Shown here one piece after another: positions 1-6,227 of a DNA stretch of 9,820 nt. The position numbers and the translations under genes were made by a program. Source of the DNA: Dehalococcoidales bacterium (GTDB lineage: Bacteria; Chloroflexota; Dehalococcoidia; Dehalococcoidales; ARS1013). Position 1 is the stretch's first letter. Every line of letters starts with the position of its first letter. The DNA lies in the NCBI GenBank assembly GCA_030641585.1, contig DAOWHE010000056.1:1-9820 (forward strand), given 5' to 3'. Below the pieces are notes generated by a model, which saw nothing but the letters and a program-made list of their open reading frames with translations, was not told the DNA's origin and did no database searches.

Positions 1-68
1 TAGAATATTCAGCAAGGCCGGAATAGTGATTGACAGAGATTTCCCACCAGAGTAACCTAGACGTTTAG

Positions 69-371
69 ATGTTACTGCCGAATTTAGCAATCAGAAATCT
101 GACCCGGTGCCGTGTTCGGACGCTACTTACTATCTTACTTAGGCATGGCTATAGCTATCTCATTTACCGTGGGCATCCTCAGCATCAGGGAGGGCTTCAT
201 GGCATCCTTTGAGAACTCACTGGCTAAGCGATGACTGCCCTCCCAGACAAGTCCGGTGCTATTCCTATCTTAAACGGAGTTACCTCTGATTACTTCGCCG
301 AGATAACACCCTATCTGCTCGTTTTGGAAAAACCTTACCACCTATTACCGAAAAGACTTACCCTAAGTTAA
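69..371 (+). pseudogene. Decayed 5' fragment of an ABC-transporter permease (MacB/FtsX type)
   Basis: No intact gene is present, but three stretches in two frames join into the N-terminus of a MacB/FtsX-like permease. From the ATG at 69 the frame reads a cytoplasmic amphipathic start containing AIRNLTRCRVRTLLTIL, the usual signature just before the first membrane helix. At about 138-145 the reading shifts to the frame of ATG 145 and gives the helix and loop LGMAIAISFTVGILSI then REGFMASFENSLAKR. At about 226-233 it shifts back to the first frame, reading ALPDKSGAIPILNGV and then YFAEI, up to a TAA at 369-371. The two shifts compensate, so this is consistent with an old gene that lost function. 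The rest of the roughly 400-residue family is absent, and the next gene's promoter follows directly. No ATP-binding partner is visible in the 68 bases before it. The family call comes from recalled signature patterns. Confidence 0.5.
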
Positions 372-381
372 GAAACGCCTA

Positions 382-410
382 TTGATAAACTAAACGACCT
401 ATTATACAAT
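382..410 (+). promoter_or_regulatory. Sigma-70-type promoter of the 25-residue-repeat protein gene
   Basis: A -35 box TTGATA (382-387) and a -10 box TACAAT (405-410) are separated by exactly 17 bases, each with five of six consensus positions. Transcription would start near 417. That leaves a leader of only about 14 to 23 bases before the two candidate starts at 431 and 440. Confidence 0.6.
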
Positions 411-430
411 GAATGGGAATATGATGGGGT

Positions 431-2275
431 ATGATAAGGATGCCTAGCAAAGATGCTGAACCTTCTGGCCTAGACACACTAAATAGCATTTCACCAAAGG
501 TCTTGAAGGATATGGCAAGTGATACGGCGACACTTAAGGACGCGGTAGCTAGAGCTGAAGAATTGGGTAAGTCGGCCAAGGGAGTTGCTGAGGAATCAAT
601 AAGCATATCCCTGGAAGCAATAAGCCGGGCTGAGAAAGTAAGCAAATGGGCTAAAGAGGCCGCTGAGGTAGCAGCAAGAGAATCACAGGAAGCGGTGCGC
701 CGGGCTGAGGAGATAAGCAGGACAACTAGGGAAGACCTTGGGACATCAAAGAGAACCCTTAAAGAAGCGATAAGCCGGGCTGAGGAATTTAGTAAGATAG
801 CTAAGAAGGTCACTGAGGCGTCGCGAAGAGCTTCTGGGGAAGCAATAAGCAGGGCTGAGGAGACAATCGAATCGACCAAGGAAACTGTTGAGGCTTTGAC
901 AAGAGCCTTTGAGGAAGCGATAAGCAGAGCTGAAGAAACAGCAAAGTCGGCCGCGGAGACGGTTGAAGAATCGATAAGAGCATCCTGGGAAGCGATAGGC
1001 CGAGCTGAGGGGACAGGCATAGCAGCCAAGAGGACATCCGAGGAATCAAAAAGGGTATCCCAGGAAGCGGTAGGCAAGGCCGAAAAAGTAACCAAGTCAG
1101 CCGAGAAAGCTGCTAAGGCGTATACCAAGACCTTTGAGAAAGCGATAAGCCAGGCTGAGGAAGTAAGCAAATGGGCTGAGGAGACGGCTGAGGCATCGAT
1201 AAGAGGATCACAGGAAGCGATAAGCAGGGCTGAGGAAATCAGTAAATCAGCCAAAGAGACGACTGAGGTATCGAAAAGAGCATCGCAGGAGGCGATAGGC
1301 AGAGCTGAAGAAGTGAGCAAATCAGCCAGGGAGGCGGCTGAGGCATCGATAAGGGTATCTCAGGAAGCGATAAGCAGGGCGGAGGAAACGGGGAAGTCAA
1401 CTAATGAAGTCGCGGAGATATCGAAAAAAGCATCGCAGAAAGTGATAAGCAGGGCTGAAGAAGCGAGCCAATCGGCCAAAGAGGCAGCTGAGGCATCGAT
1501 AAAAGCATCGCAGGAAGCGATAGGCAGGGCTGAGGAAATCAGTAAATCAGCCAAAGAGGCAGCTGAGGCATCGAAAAGAGCATCACAGGAGGCGATAGGC
1601 AGAGCTGAAGAAGTGAGCAAATCAGCCAAAGAGGCAGCTGAGGCATCAATAAGGGTATCTCAGGAAGCGATAAGCAGAGCTTGTGAAATCAGTAAATGGG
1701 CCGAGGAGACGGCTGAGGCATGGGCGAGAGCATCGCAGGAAGCAATAAGTAGGGCTGAGGAATCAAGTAAATCAGCCAGGGAGGCGGCTGAGATATCGGC
1801 AAGAGCATCACAGGAAGTTATAAATAGGGCTGAGGAAGTGAGCAAATGGGCTACAGAGGCGGCTGAGGCATCGATAAGAGCGGCTAAGAAAGCCGCTGAG
1901 GCGTCAAAGAAAACAATCAAAGAGGCGGCCAAGGCGTGGTCAAGGGTATTCGAGGAATTCATAAGTGACACCGGAGAAAAAGGTAAAACGACCGAGCAGC
2001 CGGCCAAGCAAACTGCTAAGGCACCAATAGAAACATCCGGGGAAGCTACTGGTAAAGCTAAGGAAATAAGCAAAGTTTCCAAGAAGGCTGCTGAGGCATT
2101 GGCAAGATCCTTCGAGGAAGCAATAAGCGGAGGTGGAGAAGCTAGCGTAAAGAAAAAAGAAAAGGTCAAAAAAGAGCCGAGGAAAATTGAGACTCGTTTG
2201 GAATCCCTAGCCAGAATGTACGCGGCTAGTGAAGCTAAGCAAGCCGAAGAAGGAGTCGAAGAGGGGGAAAGCTAA
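431..2275 (+). CDS. Long alpha-helical protein with 18 tandem 25-residue repeats, function unknown
   Basis: I do not recognise a named family. The 614-residue product is very rich in Ala, Glu, Ser and Lys and lacks a signal peptide and membrane segments, so it is probably cytoplasmic. Residues 1-36 are a non-repetitive head. Residues 37-486 are 18 repeats of exactly 25 residues, typified by EAISRAEEVSKSAKEAAEAS plus five more. A degraded stretch and one more recognisable repeat (starting EATGKAKEIS) follow, then a Lys-rich linker and an acidic tail after RLESLARMYAASE. Small apolar residues fall at spacing 3-4-3-4-3-4-4, as in a coiled coil of three heptads with a stutter. This resembles apolipoprotein-, LEA- or phasin-like helical rods only in style. 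The open frame allows ATG 431 or ATG 440. The GGGG at 426-429 is too close to 431 but well placed for 440, so 440 may be the true start. The only cysteine lies in repeat 16 (residue 418). The gene lies upstream of another helical-protein gene and faces a tubulin-like gene. Confidence 0.8.
   Translation: MIRMPSKDAEPSGLDTLNSISPKVLKDMASDTATLKDAVARAEELGKSAKGVAEESISISLEAISRAEKVSKWAKEAAEVAARESQEAVRRAEEISRTTREDLGTSKRTLKEAISRAEEFSKIAKKVTEASRRASGEAISRAEETIESTKETVEALTRAFEEAISRAEETAKSAAETVEESIRASWEAIGRAEGTGIAAKRTSEESKRVSQEAVGKAEKVTKSAEKAAKAYTKTFEKAISQAEEVSKWAEETAEASIRGSQEAISRAEEISKSAKETTEVSKRASQEAIGRAEEVSKSAREAAEASIRVSQEAISRAEETGKSTNEVAEISKKASQKVISRAEEASQSAKEAAEASIKASQEAIGRAEEISKSAKEAAEASKRASQEAIGRAEEVSKSAKEAAEASIRVSQEAISRACEISKWAEETAEAWARASQEAISRAEESSKSAREAAEISARASQEVINRAEEVSKWATEAAEASIRAAKKAAEASKKTIKEAAKAWSRVFEEFISDTGEKGKTTEQPAKQTAKAPIETSGEATGKAKEISKVSKKAAEALARSFEEAISGGGEASVKKKEKVKKEPRKIETRLESLARMYAASEAKQAEEGVEEGES
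539..1888 (+). repeat. Eighteen tandem 75-bp coding repeats
   Basis: The codons for residues 37-486 form 18 units of 75 bp with no insertion or deletion, each beginning with a variant of GAAGCGATAAGC (EAIS) followed by the codons for RAEE. Repeats 10-11 (1214-1363) and 14-15 (1514-1663) are nearly the same pair 300 bp apart, consistent with a recent four-unit duplication. The first eight units are more diverged than units 9-18, suggesting that the array grew in its second half. Confidence 0.9.
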
Positions 2276-2399
2276 ACAAGCTACCATAATTATTGCCATA
2301 TTAGCGCGGAGGTATGATAGTGGTGCGTAGATAGAAGAGAGTCAGAAGCTACCTCATTTGCAGGTGAAATAGAATATATTAAATTAAAGGGGGTGTTTT

Positions 2400-2876
2400 A
2401 TGGTGAATCAGGAAGGGCAAGCCCAAAAGGTTGTGAAGCAGGCTGAAGAGGAAGCTGCAAAATGGGCTGCTGGGCCTCTTGAGCAGGCGACAGACCCTCT
2501 TACTGAGCTTCTAGGCCGGGCTCAAAGGGCCTACGCAGATTACATAGCGGCTCAAAAGGAAGTGGCGAGGGCGTATAAGGAACGGGAGCAACAGGTGGAG
2601 AAGGTTTATAAAGAGGCTGAACAGCAAGCCAATAAGGCCTACGACACAGTCGTAGAACAAGTCTTAAGAGGCCGTGAGAAGGCTGAACAGCAGGCTGAGG
2701 AGGCATATAAGAAAGCTAGGGAGAAAGCCGCGGAGGTTTATCAGGAGAGTGTAAGGCAAGCCTCAAAAGAACGCAAACAAACTCTGGAACAGGCCTGGAA
2801 AGCCTGCAAAGAAACTACGGAGCAATCTTGGAGAATCTTCCAAGGAGACAAGGTAGGAGAGGGAAGAGCAGACTAA
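2400..2876 (+). CDS. Short Ala/Glu/Lys/Gln-rich coiled-coil protein, function unknown
   Basis: The 158-residue product has no family I recognise. After a short head containing two Pro residues (about 26 and 33), residues 40-150 are a continuous charged helix with Tyr and Ala at regular spacing. Units such as VEKVYKEAEQQANKAY and AEQQAEEAYKKAREKAAEVY recur, so a coiled coil is likely. There is no signal peptide or membrane helix. The start is well supported: GGGGGTG at 2389-2395 lies four bases before ATG 2400. The gene is 124 bp downstream of the long repeat protein on the same strand. I see no strong promoter or terminator in that gap, so co-transcription is plausible. Its composition resembles the upstream protein, but Gln and Tyr are more frequent and the strict 25-residue period is absent. 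Confidence 0.75.
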   Translation: MVNQEGQAQKVVKQAEEEAAKWAAGPLEQATDPLTELLGRAQRAYADYIAAQKEVARAYKEREQQVEKVYKEAEQQANKAYDTVVEQVLRGREKAEQQAEEAYKKAREKAAEVYQESVRQASKERKQTLEQAWKACKETTEQSWRIFQGDKVGEGRAD

Positions 2877-2913
2877 CTGGTATATTGTTCACTCAAAGGC
2901 TTGGACTGCTAAG

Positions 2914-4089
2914 TCATAGTAGTGAGGGTATATCCTTGAAGGCTTCCTCAATTCCTCTGTATCCATACTCTATCCCTCCCTGCCTCCTCTTGGCATTAGA
3001 GATATAGTTGATTGTCTTGGTAAAGTAGTCCATGACTTTTCTTGAATTAACAAGGTCAGACAGGACAACGGTGACATCCAGTGAGCCTTTCTCTCTGGGG
3101 TAATCGCCGCTGCGTATTATGGCCTCCGTGGCCATACCTTTCAGAGAATCTGAGAGGCCATTTATCAGGTCCATATGCATTTCCTCGGATGGCGCAGTTA
3201 GAAGATATAGGGCCTTCTTTGCATCGGTAGGGTCGCACTTGAGCGTTAACTCACCAAGGGCTTCATCCATCGCTTGTGCTCCCCTTAGGGTTTTGGTGCT
3301 CTTTTGCCTGAAATCAAGCTTCTCTGTAAAGGGGAATCTGATCCGTGGTATTCGCGCTTTACCATAGCCAATTACTGACCATCCTATCAGAGTCTGTATT
3401 ATGTCTCCAGCGTCAAGCACTCTTGAACCGATGTATTTTGGATTCGTCTCTTCGCCGGCACAAAGCAAATTATAAAATGGCTTAACTACTAGGTAATTGA
3501 TTTTGGACAGGTTCTTTTTAACCGAGCTATTTTTTTCAACATATCTTTGATTATCAACTAGAAATATGGCATCAGCTGCTAAATAGGCGGATTTAAGGCA
3601 TGTGCCCACGTTAAAAATAGACCTTTCCTCTGTCATCTCTTCGTATCTAAAAGGAAGAACGATAAGGTTATATACCGGTTTTTCCCGGTAGTGCTCCTTT
3701 AATTGCTGTGTTAGCACTGGTATTGCTCCAGAGCCGGTACCACCGGCAGCACCAGCGATTAGCAAGAAGGCATCTATCTCAGAGAGCCGTTTTGTTGCTT
3801 TTATAGTTTCTATAACCTTATCGCCATCCTCCTTGGCCAGGTCAGCACCAATTTCATTCATTTTACCGACACCGTGACCACTGGTCCTCTGACCTCCGAT
3901 GAGGATTCTATGCTGGTAATCAGACTTTATATGGTATAGTCCGCTTAAGTCAGCAATATCCGTGTTGACAGCTAAAACATTAGTAATAATATCAATTCCA
4001 CGCTTAAGGCGCGCCTTTTTATTTAGTAGGACAAAGGTGTCAGCAATCCTGCCGCCACATTGCCCACAACCTATAACCAGTAATTTCAC
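2914..4089 (-). CDS. Tubulin/FtsZ-superfamily GTPase, CetZ/FtsZ-like
   Basis: A 391-residue GTP-binding protein of the tubulin/FtsZ fold, expected to form GTP-dependent filaments in the cytoplasm. Seen in the protein: nucleotide loop 1 as IGCGQCGGRI (6-15), AVNTD (40-44), a loop-3-like GQRTSGHGVGKM (66-77), the signature GGTGSG (116-121), LPF in place of the FtsZ TKPF (145-147), and Asn180 where the base-binding Asn is expected. The loop-7 region reads GSRVLDAGD (221-229). It keeps both acidic residues of the usual GxxNxDxxD, but Val224 replaces the Asn. It lacks the long FtsZ C-terminal linker and a recognisable FtsA/ZipA-binding tail. The GQCGG start and the absence of that tail point to a CetZ-like or accessory FtsZ rather than the division FtsZ. 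The start is GTG at 4089-4087, with GGGGGTG four bases upstream. It is convergent with the two helical-protein genes, 37 bp from the nearer one. Confidence 0.85.
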   Translation of the reverse strand: MKLLVIGCGQCGGRIADTFVLLNKKARLKRGIDIITNVLAVNTDIADLSGLYHIKSDYQHRILIGGQRTSGHGVGKMNEIGADLAKEDGDKVIETIKATKRLSEIDAFLLIAGAAGGTGSGAIPVLTQQLKEHYREKPVYNLIVLPFRYEEMTEERSIFNVGTCLKSAYLAADAIFLVDNQRYVEKNSSVKKNLSKINYLVVKPFYNLLCAGEETNPKYIGSRVLDAGDIIQTLIGWSVIGYGKARIPRIRFPFTEKLDFRQKSTKTLRGAQAMDEALGELTLKCDPTDAKKALYLLTAPSEEMHMDLINGLSDSLKGMATEAIIRSGDYPREKGSLDVTVVLSDLVNSRKVMDYFTKTINYISNAKRRQGGIEYGYRGIEEAFKDIPSLL

Positions 4090-4100
4090 TTTACACCCCC

Positions 4101-4128
4101 ATGCTCAATAGTGCCTTATTATGAGCAT
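4101..4128. promoter_or_regulatory. Inverted repeat upstream of the tubulin-like gene, possible operator
   Basis: ATGCTCA (4101-4107) and TGAGCAT (4122-4128) form perfect 7-bp arms around a 14-bp spacer. The repeat lies directly upstream of the ribosome binding site (4094-4100) of the minus-strand tubulin-like gene, so it would sit in its leader or core promoter. I could not place a convincing -35/-10 pair nearby. An mRNA hairpin or a regulator site are both possible, and chance is not excluded. Confidence 0.3.
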
Positions 4129-4285
4129 AATTACATAGCAGTGTCATATGCCGTTTCATAATTAACAATGCTTATCAAGAGACAAGGTAAGTACAGGAAT
4201 CAGCCCCCTAAAAATGAGAGCGGCCTTCTATAATAGAAAGAGTTTACCTGCTTTGCCGACTTTCGTCAATACCCTGTCGGAATGA

Positions 4286-4561
4286 TTGGCGAATTCCTTG
4301 CTGTCACTCCCCGATGATAAGGAGAGGACATTTGAGAAGGTGGCACATTTTCTAGTGAATGTGGCTGATGCTTGTAGAACAGCTAATCAGGAACAGAGAA
4401 ACAAGTTAGCCAATGTGCTCTTTGAGGAAATCAAGGTGGATAGCGGTGGCAAGGTGGTGGCGGTGAAGCCAAGGCCAGAATTCAAGCCCTTCTTTAAGAT
4501 GAACTTCGAGTGGCACTCTAAAGATATTGGATGGCGACCCCGAGGGGATTTGAACCCCTGA
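4286..4561 (+). pseudogene. 3' remnant of a large serine recombinase gene
   Basis: The frame open from 4286 matches the C-terminal end of large serine recombinases as I recall it. DDKERTFEKVAHFLVNVADA (residues 10-29) is followed by an ANQEQRNKLANVLFEEIKVD-type helix and strand, then by VVAVKPRPEFKPFF, the typical final segment. The catalytic resolvase domain, the recombinase domain and the zinc ribbon are all missing, and an in-frame stop lies at 4283-4285. The TTG at 4286 is therefore not a real start. The last residues (from about 4530) are read through the antisense of the tRNA-Asp gene and end at a TGA inside it. This is most simply the leftover end of an integrated element at its target tRNA. 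Expression is unlikely. Confidence 0.6.
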
Positions 4562-4608
4562 TCTCCACCGTGACAGGGTGGCGTGTTAGGCCGCTACACC
4601 ACGGGGCC
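4532..4608 (-). tRNA. tRNA-Asp (anticodon GTC), CCA encoded
   Basis: Read on the minus strand from 4608, the sequence folds as a full cloverleaf. The acceptor arm GGCCCCG pairs with CGGGGTC, including one G-U. The anticodon stem CCACC/GGTGG encloses the loop CTGTCAC, giving anticodon GTC. The T arm is AGGGGTTCAAATCCCCT, followed by discriminator G and an encoded CCA at 4534-4532. It charges aspartate and reads GAC/GAT codons. The 3' half is shared with the end of the recombinase remnant, as expected for an integration target. Confidence 0.95.
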
Positions 4609-4624
4609 ATTCTTAAGCCACCAA

Positions 4625-4653
4625 AGTCTAGCAGGGATAACATTTTGTGTCAA
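4625..4653 (-). promoter_or_regulatory. Promoter of tRNA-Asp
   Basis: On the minus strand a perfect -35 box TTGACA (4653-4648) is followed after exactly 17 bases by TAGACT (4630-4625), four of six to consensus. The mature tRNA 5' end lies 17 bases further on, leaving a short 5' leader for RNase P to remove. Confidence 0.7.
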
Positions 4654-4700
4654 ACTGCAGTTAACTATTTTCCTCTAAATATAGAGTGGCCGAATAAGCG

Positions 4701-4730
4701 TTGTGTCTATTCCCTGTTGTGTGGTATAAT
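4701..4730 (+). promoter_or_regulatory. Extended -10 promoter of the rpsF-ssb-rpsR operon
   Basis: A perfect TATAAT (4725-4730) is preceded by TGG, giving the extended -10 form TGnTATAAT. A weak -35 box TTGTGT (4701-4706) lies 18 bases upstream. The predicted start near 4737 leaves a leader of about 20 bases before the rpsF GTG. It is divergent from the tRNA-Asp promoter about 50 bases away. Confidence 0.7.
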
Positions 4731-4757
4731 GGACAACAAAATTTTTGAGGGGAATAA

Positions 4758-5123
4758 GTGGTATCAAGAGGCACAAAAGTAACGCCCAGAAGGAAACGAA
4801 GAGTAGTCAAGGAAGTAGTAAAGGCAGAAGAGTCACTGCGTGACTACGAACTGGTATTGATTATTAGCCCGGAAGTCAGTGAAGAGGAATTTGAGGCTAC
4901 ATTAAATAATATAAGTCAGCTTATTAGTGGTAATGGTGGTGATGTTTCCAATGTAGAGCAGTGGGGCAAAAGAAAACTGGCTTATCCTATAGGACATTTT
5001 ATAGAGGGCAGTTATGTGTTAACCCGGTTTAAGATGAGGCCGACGCTGAGCAAGGAACTGGAAGCAAAGCTGCAAATTTCTGAGGAGGTTCTGAGGCACC
5101 TACTAATTAGACTAAGCAGCTGA
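4758..5123 (+). CDS. rpsF: Small ribosomal subunit protein S6
   Basis: S6 binds the central domain of 16S rRNA as a partner of S18 in the 30S platform. The family fold begins at about residue 28 with LRDYELVLIISPEVSEEEF, followed by the strand WGKRKLAYPIGHFIEGSYVL (69-88) and the last helix and strand. The usual length is about 95-100 residues. This one has 121 because of a basic N-terminal extension of about 27 residues containing PRRKRR. The GTG start at 4758 is supported by GAGGGG five to seven bases upstream, and no ATG or GTG lies at the usual S6 start, so the extension seems real. It is first in an operon with ssb and rpsR, the common bacterial order. Confidence 0.93.
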   Translation: MVSRGTKVTPRRKRRVVKEVVKAEESLRDYELVLIISPEVSEEEFEATLNNISQLISGNGGDVSNVEQWGKRKLAYPIGHFIEGSYVLTRFKMRPTLSKELEAKLQISEEVLRHLLIRLSS

Positions 5124-5176
5124 TTAAAAGAAATACTATTTTGGGCTGTTTTAAGAGGTAAAAGGAGTTTGGGGAG

Positions 5177-5638
5177 ATGGCAAGTTTGAACAAAGTGATG
5201 ATTATTGGTAATGTTGGCAGTGAGCCCGAAATGCGTTTCACCCCCAATGGCAATCCGGTAACCTCATTTCGGGTTGCCACCAATTGGATTTATACCTCTC
5301 CTGAAGGGGAGCGTAGGCAAGAGACAGAGTGGTTTTCTGTGGTAACCTGGAACAAGCTAGCCGAACAGTGTAATCAGTTTCTGAACAAGGGTAGGCTTGT
5401 CTACGTCGAGGGTAGGCTGCGTACCCACAGCTGGGAAGGCCAAGACGGGCAGAAGCGTTATCGAACTGAGGTGATAGCCAATAGGGTAACATTCCTTGAT
5501 CGGCAGGCATCAGCCCCATTTCCCGAAGATAAAGTTGATGAAGCTGAGACTGGTGGAAAAATTGATGAAGCTGAGACTGGTGGAAAAATTGATGAAGCTG
5601 AGGCTGGTGGACTGGAGCCGGATGATATCCCCTTTTAG
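5177..5638 (+). CDS. ssb: Single-stranded DNA-binding protein
   Basis: This SSB coats single-stranded DNA during replication, repair and recombination. Residues 1-110 are the OB fold, starting MASLNKVMIIGNVGSEPEMR, with the WFSVVTWNKLAEQCNQFLNKG segment near 52-72 and the conserved LVYVEGRL (74-81). The tail is short and acidic and ends in DDIPF (149-153), the tip that binds partner proteins. Between fold and tip are three near-identical nine-residue units of the type KIDEAETGG (119-145). The start ATG 5177 has AAGGAG about nine bases upstream. The gene lies 53 bp after rpsF and 35 bp before rpsR, the usual S6-SSB-S18 arrangement. Confidence 0.95.
   Translation: MASLNKVMIIGNVGSEPEMRFTPNGNPVTSFRVATNWIYTSPEGERRQETEWFSVVTWNKLAEQCNQFLNKGRLVYVEGRLRTHSWEGQDGQKRYRTEVIANRVTFLDRQASAPFPEDKVDEAETGGKIDEAETGGKIDEAEAGGLEPDDIPF
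5531..5611 (+). repeat. Three tandem 27-bp repeats in the ssb linker
   Basis: Units 5531-5557, 5558-5584 and 5585-5611 each encode K(V/I)DEAE(T/A)GG. They differ at only one base each from the middle unit: GTT for ATT in the first and GCT for ACT in the third. The near identity implies recent slippage expansion. The repeats lengthen the disordered acidic linker between OB fold and C-terminal tip without breaking the frame. Confidence 0.9.
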
Positions 5639-5673
5639 CAGCGGTGAAAAATACAACGGGAGAATTATAACTA

Positions 5674-6051
5674 GTGGTTGGACGATACTTTGGTAAACCC
5701 AGGAGTAATGCAGGTGCCAAGTGGAGCAGGGGGCGGTATCCACCTAGGCGCAAGGTTTGTTCTTTCTGTGTTGACAAGGGAGAGATAGACTACAAAGATT
5801 CGGCTAAATTAAGCCGCTACATCTCGGATAGGGGCAAGATTGAGCCGCGCCGTAGAACTGGTACTTGTGCCAAACATCAGCGCGCTCTGGCGGTGGCTAT
5901 AAAGAGGGCACGGCACTTGGCCCTGCTACCATTTGCACAGGAGCACATTTATAGGATGGGCAATGTTGCTTTCTTAAGCCCATCGCCAGCTGAGATAAAG
6001 CCAGCACCAGTTGAGTCTGCCCCTTCTTTAGTAACCGAGGAGACGCAGTAG
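5674..6051 (+). CDS. rpsR: Small ribosomal subunit protein S18
   Basis: S18 pairs with S6 on the 30S platform. The core, about residues 22-86, carries RKVCSFCVDKGEIDYKD, then LSRYISDRGKIEPRRRTGTC and AKHQRALAVAIKRARHLALL, all hallmark S18 segments. Cys29, Cys32 and Cys65 are the cysteine positions of the zinc-binding S18 form, rather than the zinc-free form used as its replacement under zinc limitation. The product is 125 residues against the usual 75-95. The excess is a basic N-terminus and a C-terminal extension of about 38 residues rich in Pro, Ala and Glu. The GTG start at 5674 has GGGAGA about ten bases upstream, slightly far but usable. It is last in the rpsF-ssb-rpsR operon. Confidence 0.93.
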   Translation: MVGRYFGKPRSNAGAKWSRGRYPPRRKVCSFCVDKGEIDYKDSAKLSRYISDRGKIEPRRRTGTCAKHQRALAVAIKRARHLALLPFAQEHIYRMGNVAFLSPSPAEIKPAPVESAPSLVTEETQ

Positions 6052-6227
6052 CTGGCATGTAGACTTGGCTCACCAGAAGTATTCAAAGGTCGCCAGCATT
6101 GGTCGTAGATGAGAGAGAATAGCACTTTTGGTAATAGCTCTATCTATCCCCCAAGTAAGCTTTCCCTGATGGAGCGTCCCCTGAAAAGGTGATGAATCTG
6201 TGACTATCTCAGTGTTAAGGAGCTAGA

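Noticed and set aside
539..1888. CRISPR array
   Set aside because: The 75-bp units are contiguous and coding, with no spacers and no cas genes nearby.
379..2169. Three long minus-strand open frames of 313, 89 and 169 codons across the repeat gene
   Set aside because: They are the antisense reading of the 75-bp repeats, show the same 25-residue period, and lack binding sites. The repetitive, stop-poor codon content explains them. The plus strand has a consensus promoter.
4229..4234. TATAAT as a promoter for the recombinase fragment
   Set aside because: No usable -35 box at 15-19 bases, and the downstream frame is a headless remnant.
4531..4782. Plus-strand open frame starting MATPRGFEPLIS
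   Set aside because: It is the translated antisense of the tRNA-Asp gene, a common false gene. It overlaps both promoters and the rpsF start.
5238..5777. Minus-strand open frame of 179 codons under ssb
   Set aside because: It is opposite a well-supported gene and runs through its repeats and into rpsR; no family features or start signal.
6051..6097. GCTGGC/GCCAGC inverted repeat after rpsR as a terminator
   Set aside because: The arms are only 6 bp around a loop of 35 bases and no T-run follows, so an intrinsic terminator is not supported.
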